From Candidatus Woesearchaeota archaeon (lineage in GTDB: Archaea; Nanobdellota; Nanobdellia; Woesearchaeales; ARS49), in contig QZIM01000005.1 in assembly GCA_003599055.1 (NCBI GenBank), positions 1 through 41,492 on the forward strand: a stretch of 41,492 bases of DNA. Direction: 5' to 3'. The translations under genes were made by a program, and so were the position numbers. The notes under the pieces were generated by a model. That model made no database searches, was not told the DNA's origin, and was given only the letters and a program-made list of their open reading frames with translations. Positions 8,249 to 14,176 of the stretch are shown here, one piece after another (the first letter of the stretch is position 1; each line of letters opens with the position of its first letter).

Positions 8249-8628
8249 GTGAAGCTGCCGCGAGTATCCGGAAGGGAAGTTGTTTGTGCACTGCTCAAAG
8301 AAGGGTTCTTCATACGAAATCAGCGCGGTTCACACGCGCAGTTGCTCGGGGAAGTAAATGGCTTGAAGCGGCTGGTAACGGTTCCGCTACACGGAAATAC
8401 TGATGTCAAAAACCACCGGCAGTCCCTCACTTCGGCTCACTCAACACCGATGGCGTGAGTGACCAGTGGTTTTTGAGCACACCAAGAATCCACCCAACTG
8501 TGGTTTGCGCACAGCAAGCCACCGATCATAAATCGGTGGATTCTTGTTGTTTGAAGATGAAAACGCTTCTGAGTATCATCAGGCAATCAGGATTCACCAA
8601 GGAAGAGTTTGTAAAACTTTTTAAATAA
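8249..8628 (+). pseudogene. hicA: HicA toxin gene interrupted by a 146-bp insertion
   Basis: The first 52 codons (GTG 8249 to 8404) encode a good HicA double-stranded-RNA-binding-like toxin: LPRVSGREVVCALLKEGF, then the catalytic-His block RGSHAQL, then VTVPLHGNTD. The frame then enters unrelated hairpin DNA and stops at 8458. The missing C-terminus (LKMKTLLSIIRQSGFTKEEF ...) reappears in frame at 8551-8628. Removing 8405-8550 restores one uninterrupted 77-codon gene whose junction reads GNTD-LKMKTLL, exactly as HicA families do. The toxin is therefore presently truncated but looks repairable by precise excision. Confidence 0.85.
8405..8550. mobile_element. 146-bp non-autonomous hairpin element (IS200/IS605-like MITE)
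   Basis: The boundaries are set by the reconstructed hicA frame. The left part forms a stem between 8406-8419 and 8463-8476 (13 of 14 pairs). The right part has a perfect 12-bp stem 8483-8494/8535-8546 and an alternative 8-bp hairpin 8519-8526/8532-8539 that shares its 3' arm. There are no terminal inverted repeats and no target duplication. Insertion after CTGAT, with subterminal hairpins, resembles IS200/IS605 ends, which target short sequences such as TTGAT and excise precisely. The element encodes no transposase. Family assignment is inference; the insertion itself is well supported. Confidence 0.7.
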
Positions 8629-8644
8629 GCGAGTAAAAGGATGA

Positions 8645-9337
8645 ATGATGCAAAAAGAGGGGCACGGCAGCAGTGCGTGGCTGCGCGACTTGATTTTGGG
8701 CGGACAGGACGGCTTGGTGAACGTGTTGGGAATAGTTCTCGCCGTCGCGGAAGCGACGGGCGCGCGAAGTATGGTATTAATCGCAGGTCTTGCGGCGACG
8801 TTTGCCGAATCAATTAGCATGGGCGCGGTTGCGTATACGAGCAGCAAGGCATCAAAGGAGTATTATCAAAAGCAGCTTGAGCTCGAGTACGAGGAAATTA
8901 AAACAAAGCCTGATGAGGAGCGAAGGGAGGTGCGCGAGATTTACCGCGCGCGGGGATTCTCAGGGAAATTGCTTGAGGATATTGTGAAAAAGATTACAAG
9001 CAATAAGAAAGTGTGGGTGGAGACGATGATGCGTGATGAGTTGAAGCTGAGTGAGACCGAGTTTGCGCATCCCGTGCGTGATGCCGTAATCGTGGGTTTT
9101 GCCGCGATTGCGGGAAGTTTGGTGCCGCTTGTGCCGTTCATTTTCCTGCCGGTCGAGGTTGCCGTTATTGTAACGCTTGGCTTCTCAACGGTTGTTCTTT
9201 TTGCATCAGGCGCGATAAAGGGCCAATGGACGGCGGTGCACCCGTTCAAGTCAGGGCTTGAGATGGCCGTTGTGGGGATGACCGCGGCGATTGCGGGCTA
9301 TCTGATTGGAAAAGTGCTTGGCGTGACGATTGTGTAG
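8645..9337 (+). CDS. VIT1/CCC1-family iron/manganese transporter
   Basis: 230-residue member of the VIT1/CCC1 (DUF125) family, which moves Fe2+ or Mn2+ across membranes. Visible features: the N-terminal block WLRDLILGGQDGLVNVLGIV, with the conserved Asp and Gly residues; helix 2 LAATFAESISMGAVAYTSS, with the family Glu and Met; a charged, Glu-rich cytoplasmic metal-binding helical region (LELEYEEIKTKPDEERREV); and three C-terminal helices. Length is normal. Starts at 8645 and 8648 are equivalent, with TTTTTAAATAAG at the end of hicA as the TATA element. It may work with the copper ATPase in metal handling, but the two are transcribed separately. Confidence 0.9.
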   Translation: MMQKEGHGSSAWLRDLILGGQDGLVNVLGIVLAVAEATGARSMVLIAGLAATFAESISMGAVAYTSSKASKEYYQKQLELEYEEIKTKPDEERREVREIYRARGFSGKLLEDIVKKITSNKKVWVETMMRDELKLSETEFAHPVRDAVIVGFAAIAGSLVPLVPFIFLPVEVAVIVTLGFSTVVLFASGAIKGQWTAVHPFKSGLEMAVVGMTAAIAGYLIGKVLGVTIV

Positions 9338-9378
9338 GACAGGTATTCTTTTATATCAAGCGCTGAAAAAGGGCAGGT

Positions 9379-10248
9379 ATGCCAAGAAAGATTGTCGTGA
9401 TTGATGAGGGGATGAGCGCGGTTGAGAATCTTGCGCGAAACGAGGCGTGTTTTGAATCGGTAAGGGCGCGGGAGTTTGAGGAGATTGTGCGGGTTTATTC
9501 ATTTAAGCAGCCGGGAGTTATTTTGGCAAAGAACCAGTCTGCTTGGGACGTGCAGGATGCAGCGTGGGATTTGTTGGAAGTGACGAGGCGCAAGTCAGGG
9601 GGAGGGGCGGTGTATGTGGATGAGAACACGCTTGGCTACAGTGTGTTTGGGCGAATTGAGGGGGTGCACGGGGCGGTTGCGAATCCGACGCATATTCCGT
9701 ATCAGCGGATGCGTTTTGCCGTGATGGAGGTATTACGGAGTTTTGGCTTGCAGCCAAGGGAAGAGCGGCATTGGGGTGTTCGCGTGGAGGGTGGTGTTGT
9801 TGCCGGGCACGCACAAAGGTATGAGAATGGGGCGTACGAGGTTCACGGTTTGGTTCGTTTGAGGAAGTGGAATTTGGAGGCGGTTGCGGGTGCGCTGAAG
9901 TTGCGAAAGTGCGGAGTGTTTGAGAATGCGCAGTATTTGGTTGCGGCAAATGAGGTGTACTCATCGGAGAGGGTGCAAAGTGCGGTTTCCGCGGGTGCGG
10001 TTCGGGTTGTTCGTGATGAGCAGGAGGAATTGAGGGGGACTCCGGGGCTTGATGAGTTGGGCGTGCATCGGGAATTGTTTGTTGAGCGTCTTGTAAAGTA
10101 TTTGTCGTCGGGTGAAGAGTGTGGTTTGCCGGCAGGGCTTTTACAAAAGGCAAAGGAGTATCAGGCGCGCTATGCGGATGCCGCGTTTGTGCGGGGAAGT
10201 GTGGAGCACAGGCGTTGTTTGGGCCATTGTTTTGTTGATTTGGAGTAA
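9379..10248 (+). CDS. Lipoate-protein ligase A-like (BPL/LplA domain)
   Basis: 289-residue member of the biotin/lipoate ligase fold. The lipoyl-adenylate motif is present (RRKSGGGAVYVDENTLGYSV, about residues 71-90), as is the later motif GHAQR ... YEVHGL, equivalent to the GNAQR ... HHGTLL of LplA (about 147-165). The C-terminal part (about 230-289) resembles the accessory domain. Such enzymes attach lipoate or octanoate to a lysine of 2-oxoacid dehydrogenase E2 or glycine-cleavage H proteins; no acceptor protein is encoded in this window. The ATG is 26 nt downstream of the centre of CTTTTATATC (9348-9357). Confidence 0.8.
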   Translation: MPRKIVVIDEGMSAVENLARNEACFESVRAREFEEIVRVYSFKQPGVILAKNQSAWDVQDAAWDLLEVTRRKSGGGAVYVDENTLGYSVFGRIEGVHGAVANPTHIPYQRMRFAVMEVLRSFGLQPREERHWGVRVEGGVVAGHAQRYENGAYEVHGLVRLRKWNLEAVAGALKLRKCGVFENAQYLVAANEVYSSERVQSAVSAGAVRVVRDEQEELRGTPGLDELGVHRELFVERLVKYLSSGEECGLPAGLLQKAKEYQARYADAAFVRGSVEHRRCLGHCFVDLE

Positions 10249-10300
10249 GTACGACAATCCATACACAGTAGTTTTAAAGCAGAAGGGATTCTTGGAAAGT

Positions 10301-11236
10301 ATGGGCGCTATGAGTTGGTTGAGTAATAAGTATTCTGATTATCGGAAGCGTTCTTTTGAGAATTGGCAGGAAAGGCTGGTTTTGGGCAATAGGGAGGTTC
10401 AGCAGGTGCAAAGGGATGCTGCGGCAATGATTGCGCTGGTTGAGCATCACAAGCAAATGGTTGCGGGGCTTGACAAGTTCAAAAATCTTATAGCGCTTGC
10501 GGGAGTGGCAAGGGATTCCCGGTATCACCGTGTTGCGCGCCTCATTTTGTGGGAGGTTTTGTACGGAACGCCGGACACAAGAGTATATGCGCGGGTTTCG
10601 CCGTTGGTTGTTGAGATTCGTAGGACAAGGCCGAATTATCGGGGGCTGGTTGAGGAGTATGTGACTTTTCTTAAGTCTGCGCTGAAGGGTGATGACGCTG
10701 CACGGCCAAGGGTAAGTGTTCGTGACAAGGTTGCGCGAAAGGAGCTTCCGGTTCTCGCAAAGGGACTTGAGGCTGCCGGGCGTCGTTTTGTTGAGCTTAT
10801 TGAGGCAGAAGTGCAGGAAGGGACGAAGCTTGCGGCAAGGTACGAGGCGTCGCGGATTTTTATTGGTGCTGCGCAGCAGATAAAGCGGCAGCTTGACGCG
10901 GAGACGCATCCGCTTGCGCAAAGGGATTTGGCGCGCAGGTTGTATGCGATGATGCAGCAGCGGTTGGTTTTGCCGATTGCAAAGCTTGAGCCGTTTTATC
11001 CGAACTGGCACGATCGCCACGGGAAGTCATACACGGTTGACGACCCCGAGGTGCTCATTCGCAACTGGCACGCGTACGCGGATGAATTAAGGCAGGGCCA
11101 TAACACGCTTGATGTGCTGAAAAAAACGGAAGTGTTGATTCAGGAACGGGCGCAAGAGGAGATGGAAAAGTTGCGCAAGATGATACGCGGGAGGGGCGTG
11201 GTTCTGCAAATGCCAAGGCGCAGCAGGGTTGCGTGA
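10301..11236 (+). CDS. Unknown helical protein
   Basis: 311-residue, very basic, predicted all-alpha protein without membrane segments or recognised motifs. Long amphipathic helices are evident (GNREVQQVQRDAAAMIALVE, LEAAGRRFVELIEAEVQEG, LKKTEVLIQERAQEEMEKLR) with a Trp/His/Tyr cluster near 235-260 (FYPNWHDRHGKSYTV). I do not recognise the family. ATG 10301 fits a leaderless start from GTTTTAAAG (10271-10279); ATG 10310 is an alternative. It is followed by the tRNA-Ala(GGC) gene. Confidence 0.7.
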   Translation: MGAMSWLSNKYSDYRKRSFENWQERLVLGNREVQQVQRDAAAMIALVEHHKQMVAGLDKFKNLIALAGVARDSRYHRVARLILWEVLYGTPDTRVYARVSPLVVEIRRTRPNYRGLVEEYVTFLKSALKGDDAARPRVSVRDKVARKELPVLAKGLEAAGRRFVELIEAEVQEGTKLAARYEASRIFIGAAQQIKRQLDAETHPLAQRDLARRLYAMMQQRLVLPIAKLEPFYPNWHDRHGKSYTVDDPEVLIRNWHAYADELRQGHNTLDVLKKTEVLIQERAQEEMEKLRKMIRGRGVVLQMPRRSRVA

Positions 11237-11277
11237 GCAAAACGTTTTTAAACAGTTCTTGAGGCAGCGGGTATTAA

Positions 11278-11351
11278 GGGCAAGTAGTTCAACCCGGTAG
11301 AACGCCCCGCTGGCAGCGGGGAGGCTGTGGGTTCAAATCCCGCCTTGTCCA
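11278..11351 (+). tRNA. tRNA-Ala (anticodon GGC)
   Basis: Full cloverleaf: acceptor GGGCAAG pairing with CTTGTCC, including the alanine-specific G3-U70 wobble; D-arm GTTC ... GAAC; anticodon stem CCCCG/CGGGG with loop CTGGCAG (anticodon GGC); T-arm GTGGG-TTCAAAT-CCCGC; discriminator A at 11351. No CCA is encoded. A TATA-like TTTTTAAAC (about 11245-11253) lies upstream. Directly downstream are a terminator-like hairpin and a second copy of the tRNA 3' end. Confidence 0.97.
11331..11351 (+). repeat. 21-nt direct repeat, copy 1 (tRNA-Ala(GGC) 3' end)
   Basis: The T-loop-to-discriminator part of the tRNA (starts GTTCAAATC, ends TTGTCCA). It is repeated without mismatch at 11429-11449, 98 bp downstream, like the core of an attachment site. 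Confidence 0.9.
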
Positions 11352-11359
11352 TAAAGTTT

Positions 11360-11378
11360 AAAACGCGAAGCGTTTTTT
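11360..11378 (+). terminator. Hairpin plus T-run after tRNA-Ala(GGC)
   Basis: A perfect 7-bp stem AAAACGC/GCGTTTT with a GAA triloop, followed by extra T residues. It lies 8 nt after the discriminator base. Probably a 3' end signal for the tRNA; archaeal termination needs the T-run, and the hairpin may be incidental. Confidence 0.55.
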
Positions 11379-11428
11379 CTGAAATATGAACTGAGGGTTT
11401 GAACTTCCGACAATCGCAATTGTCGAGA

Positions 11429-11449
11429 GTTCAAATCCCGCCTTGTCCA
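11429..11449 (+). repeat. 21-nt direct repeat, copy 2 (displaced tRNA 3' end)
   Basis: Exact copy of 11331-11351 with no tRNA 5' half. The 5' side is a hairpin, CGACAAT-CGCA-ATTGTCG (about 11407-11424). A GGGTTTGAACT just upstream can pair with the repeated T-arm sequence, so the whole 11394-11440 stretch can fold into one long stem. Confidence 0.9.
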
Positions 11450-11521
11450 CTGAGCAGATTCCGTAAACCTTCCAATCTTCTCTCCCATATATTTATTAAG
11501 AGAAAATACGTGTTCTCAGTT

Positions 11522-11734
11522 ATGGCATTACAGAGCGTACACGTGGCAAGGGCAACTGATTCGTTCATCTTGGAGTTGATTCGTGAAACGATTGCGAAAT
11601 ATAAGCTGCAGGGAAAAAGGGAGGTTGACGCACTTGATTTGTATGTAGATACACGTTTGCCGGTGGAGCGAATATCCTGGGCGCTTGAAGTGTTGAGGAA
11701 AAAGGGCGTGATTTCTGATGGCAGAAGTTCTTGA
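11522..11734 (+). CDS. Small winged-helix-like protein, unknown
   Basis: 70-residue basic protein. The pattern REVDALDLYVDTRLPVERIS, then WALEVLRKKGVI is that of a small winged-helix DNA- or RNA-binding unit (helix, recognition helix, wing start), but no family can be named. ATG 11522 is centred 28 nt after ATATTTATTA (11489-11498). It overlaps the next gene by 17 nt and begins a three-gene unit ending in endonuclease III. Confidence 0.65.
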   Translation: MALQSVHVARATDSFILELIRETIAKYKLQGKREVDALDLYVDTRLPVERISWALEVLRKKGVISDGRSS

Positions 11735-11927
11735 TATGCCGATTCCAATAGTGATAGATAAGGGACGGAAATGGCTGTTGCTTAACGTCCTTGGAGACAC
11801 GGGGAATCTGAGAGCTGCTTGCATAAGTAAGGCGCGGCGCGTCTTGGAAGATGATGGGCACCATTGCGATGAAGTAAATGCAAAAGGCAGTGTCAAATAT
11901 TGGCCTAAGAAGTTTTTCATCAACTAG
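11718..11927 (+). CDS. Small protein, unknown
   Basis: 69 residues: MAEVLDMPIPIVIDKGRKW, then LLLNVLGDTGNLRAACISKA, then a basic/aromatic tail YWPKKFF. It is lysine/arginine-rich. The segment LRAACISKARRVLEDDGHHC could be a helix-turn-helix but is not diagnostic. It overlaps the upstream winged-helix-like gene by 17 nt and ends 5 nt before nth, so co-transcription is very likely. I do not recognise it. Confidence 0.6.
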   Translation: MAEVLDMPIPIVIDKGRKWLLLNVLGDTGNLRAACISKARRVLEDDGHHCDEVNAKGSVKYWPKKFFIN

Positions 11928-11932
11928 CAGCT

Positions 11933-12568
11933 ATGGAAAAAGCGTTGACCGTACTCAAAGAGCTCAAAAGGTCTTATCCGAACGCCAAATACTATCTCAA
12001 TTTCAAAACTCCGCTTGATTTGCTTGTCGCGGCAATTCTTTCCGCTCAAGTAAGGGATGAAGTGGTAAATGATGTCACGCCTGCGCTTTTTGCAAAGTAC
12101 AGGACTGCGAAAGACTATGCGAATGCGTCGGTTGATGATTTGCTGAAATATGTCGGCAAGGTGACGTTTGCAGGGAACAAGGCGAAGAATATTATTGCGG
12201 CGTGCAGAATTATTGAAGAAAAGCATTCAGGTAAAGTGCCAAAGGATATTGATGCGCTCGTTGAGCTGCCGGGTATCGGCAGGAAGACCGCACTCGTCAT
12301 CCTCGCGAATGGATTCGACATCGTGCAGGGTGTTGTGTGCGACACCCACGTCATCCGCGTCTCTTATCGTTTGGGCTGGACGAAGAACACGAATCCGGAA
12401 AAGATTGAAAAGGACCTCAATGCGTTAATTCCAAAGGACCATTGGAAGGAAACCCAGTGGCTCTTAAAGGCGCACGGGAGAGCGGTTTGCAAGGCGCCAA
12501 CGCCGGTGTGCAGCGCGTGCCCCGTGCAGAAATGGTGTCTGAAAGCAGGAGTGAAGAAATACATTTAA
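11933..12568 (+). CDS. nth: Endonuclease III
   Basis: 211-residue DNA glycosylase/AP lyase for oxidised pyrimidines, of normal length. The helix-hairpin-helix motif LPGIGRKTA contains the catalytic lysine (about residue 120). The catalytic aspartate lies in CDTHVIRVSYRLG (about 138). The C-terminal iron-sulfur loop C-x6-C-x2-C-x5-C is intact (CKAPTPVCSACPVQKWC, about 187-203). It is the last gene of the short operon with the two small proteins. Confidence 0.97.
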   Translation: MEKALTVLKELKRSYPNAKYYLNFKTPLDLLVAAILSAQVRDEVVNDVTPALFAKYRTAKDYANASVDDLLKYVGKVTFAGNKAKNIIAACRIIEEKHSGKVPKDIDALVELPGIGRKTALVILANGFDIVQGVVCDTHVIRVSYRLGWTKNTNPEKIEKDLNALIPKDHWKETQWLLKAHGRAVCKAPTPVCSACPVQKWCLKAGVKKYI

Positions 12569-12590
12569 AGGTTAAATTCAGCCATACTAT

Positions 12591-13391
12591 ATGTACTTGA
12601 AATGGTTGATCTTCTATGTTCTCTTGATGATAGCCATCATCATTAATGTACTTTCATTTTTTGACCGGCAAAGAGCAAAAAAAGCAAAAAAGTTCTTAGT
12701 TGGACGTATGGAAATGAAGAGCAACGGTCCTCACAGCGCAATCGTGATTGTTGACAAATTCAATCACAAGAATCCAAAAATTAATCAAGCACTGAACTGG
12801 CACAATGAACTCATATACTCAGTAGGAATAGATCATCTTGTGAAGTGGCACAGAAAGAAAGGAATGCCTTACAAGGTTTACGCACATATTACAAAAGAAG
12901 ACTTTCGAAAAATTGTAGGTTCTATCGAAATCAAGAATATTCATATTTTTGGACACGGAAAGAAGACAAAACTCAGATTCAATCGTCGACCTGACGATTA
13001 TCTGAACTACAGCGAGTTCATCGGATATCCAAAAAAGAAAATAATCAATCAATTCCACTGTAACGGAGGTAATAATCTCCTACTTGATTTATTGAGGGTA
13101 CACTACGACAGAGGTATTTCGTTAACCTCAATTCTTGGAGCCAAAGGGTTTCAAAAGGAAGGATTGTTGTTCAGTGCAGACATACGAAAATACATCGAAA
13201 AAAAAATATCCACTCAAGTAGGCAACATTTCCACTACCTTTATAAACATCTTCTCAACGGTTGCCGTTCATGGGCGCGTAGCTCAGCCTGGTAGAGCACG
13301 TCGTTCGCAACGACGGGGCCCCGAGTTCAAATCTCGGCGCGTCCACTTGACAAGTGCAAAGGACAAACGCATCGATACTTCTCAGATTTGA
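12591..13391 (+). CDS. Membrane-anchored caspase/CHAT-like protein; ORF runs into tRNA
   Basis: 266-codon frame, clearly A/T-richer than its neighbours. One N-terminal transmembrane helix (residues 4-23) precedes a soluble alpha/beta domain. The pattern of a caspase-hemoglobinase fold is visible: strand plus His in KNIHIFGHGKKTKLRF (about 120-135), then strand plus Cys in KKIINQFHCNGGNNLLLD (about 148-166), giving a His-Cys dyad as in CHAT or metacaspase-like peptidases. This assignment is by motif only. About residue 228 onward is translated tRNA-Ala(CGC) (the signature RVAQPGRARR), and the stop at 13391 lies beyond the tRNA. The true protein either lost its stop codon or ends by other means, so the 3' end is doubtful. 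Confidence 0.6.
   Translation: MYLKWLIFYVLLMIAIIINVLSFFDRQRAKKAKKFLVGRMEMKSNGPHSAIVIVDKFNHKNPKINQALNWHNELIYSVGIDHLVKWHRKKGMPYKVYAHITKEDFRKIVGSIEIKNIHIFGHGKKTKLRFNRRPDDYLNYSEFIGYPKKKIINQFHCNGGNNLLLDLLRVHYDRGISLTSILGAKGFQKEGLLFSADIRKYIEKKISTQVGNISTTFINIFSTVAVHGRVAQPGRARRSQRRGPEFKSRRVHLTSAKDKRIDTSQI
13272..13345 (+). tRNA. tRNA-Ala (anticodon CGC)
   Basis: Cloverleaf: acceptor GGGCGCG/CGCGTCC with the G3-U70 alanine identity pair; D-arm GCTC ... GAGC; anticodon stem CGTCG/CGACG with loop TTCGCAA (anticodon CGC); T-arm CCGAG-TTCAAAT-CTCGG; discriminator A at 13345. No CCA is encoded. It lies inside the 3' part of the caspase-like frame and is followed by a displaced copy of its own 3' end. Confidence 0.97.
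13330..13349 (+). repeat. 20-nt direct repeat, copy 1 (tRNA-Ala(CGC) 3' end)
   Basis: Runs from the T-loop through the discriminator and 4 nt beyond (begins AATCTCGG, ends CCACTTG). The exact copy lies at 13468-13487, 138 bp away. The end of this copy is also the left arm of a palindrome, CACTTG-A-CAAGTG (13344-13356). Confidence 0.88.
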
Positions 13392-13467
13392 ACGCAGTTC
13401 ATCTCGCCTGAGCAAAGCGAAGGTGAGAACTCGGCAATGCGAATCGCAAGATGAAGTATTGCCGCGT

Positions 13468-13487
13468 AATCTCGGCGCGTCCACTTG
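13468..13487 (+). repeat. 20-nt direct repeat, copy 2 (displaced tRNA 3' end)
   Basis: Exact copy of 13330-13349 without a tRNA body. It is preceded by an inverted repeat CGGCAAT ... ATTGCCG (about 13432-13464), which is analogous to the hairpin before the displaced tRNA-Ala(GGC) end. AGATTTGAAC near 13383 is the reverse complement of the T-arm. Confidence 0.88.
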
Positions 13488-13629
13488 GCGGCTGCGCTTT
13501 ACACTTTTCAGGCCATCTTCAGAGAGCGTGCAGGAGCACAATAGGGAGCATCTTGTTTTGTAAGAAGCTCCGCAACCATAAAAATAATATGTCATCATCA
13601 TTTTAAATGAAGAAGTATTGTTTTCGTGT

Positions 13630-13821
13630 ATGCCGAAAAAAGAGAGAACCCGTTTTATCCCGTTCTTTGGTGGTGGTCGTGCGCTTGAGCGGATGCTTGA
13701 TGATTTTCGCTGGGAGTGTGCGATGGAAGAGGTTGAGGAGCAAATGAAAAATAAAGACAATTACTCTATTGCAAAGCCGGAAGAAGTGTACAAGAAAGAA
13801 GAAAAGTACAAAACAGGATGA
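13630..13821 (+). CDS. Small charged protein, unknown
   Basis: 63 residues: MPKKERTRFIPFFGGGRALE, a helix RMLDDFRWECAMEEVEEQ, and a Lys/Glu-rich tail. No family is recognised. ATG 13630 is preferred because ATTTTAAATGA (about 13600-13610) is spaced as a TATA box for a leaderless start; the TTG at 13618 is less likely. Its stop abuts the convergent glutaredoxin-like gene. Confidence 0.55.
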   Translation: MPKKERTRFIPFFGGGRALERMLDDFRWECAMEEVEEQMKNKDNYSIAKPEEVYKKEEKYKTG

Positions 13822-14079
13822 TTACTTGATTTTGAGCGCTTTTTTCATCGCGTCTTTGTCAAAGCCGACGATGATGGTTCCGTTGATGTCGATGACGGGA
13901 ACGCCCATTTGTCCGCTTTTTTCTATCATATCCTGTGCGGCGTCCTGGTCTTTGGAAACGTCGATGTCTTCAAAGTCAATCTTGTTCTCTTTCAGGAAGT
14001 CTTTTGCTGCGTGGCAGTACGGGCAGGTTGGTGTTGAGTAAACTTTGACTTTTGATTTTGATGCGGTTTTTGTTGGCAT
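13822..14079 (-). CDS. Glutaredoxin-like thiol oxidoreductase
   Basis: 85-residue glutaredoxin/thioredoxin-fold protein. The active site CPYC lies in VYSTPTCPYCHAAKDFL (about residues 17-24). The cis-proline motif is GVPVIDING, and the GFD turn precedes the C-terminal helix. There is no signal sequence, so it is cytoplasmic. It reduces disulfides or mixed thiols by family; the natural electron donor is not evident. A GAGGTG Shine-Dalgarno-like sequence precedes the ATG. It is the only cytoplasmic member among the many thiol-redox proteins in this window. Confidence 0.92.
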   Translation of the reverse strand: MPTKTASKSKVKVYSTPTCPYCHAAKDFLKENKIDFEDIDVSKDQDAAQDMIEKSGQMGVPVIDINGTIIVGFDKDAMKKALKIK

Positions 14080-14176
14080 GGTACACCTCGTTTGGGGAGC
14101 TTGCCGCGATGACGGTATTTAAAGTTTGTGAATGGGCACAATAATCGTTATAAATGGGTGCGCGGAGCGTTTTTGT

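Noticed and set aside
8483-8550. Guide (omega) RNA of a TnpB system
   Set aside because: The right end resembles IS605 ends from which such RNAs arise, but no TnpB gene is in the window, so it cannot be supported.
11399-11521. Upstream extension of the winged-helix-like gene
   Set aside because: It would translate the displaced tRNA end and the TATA box; the start at 11522 fits the promoter.
13254-13760. 168-codon minus-strand frame over tRNA-Ala(CGC)
   Set aside because: It consists of the antisense of the tRNA and the downstream repeat segment, with no domain and no promoter.
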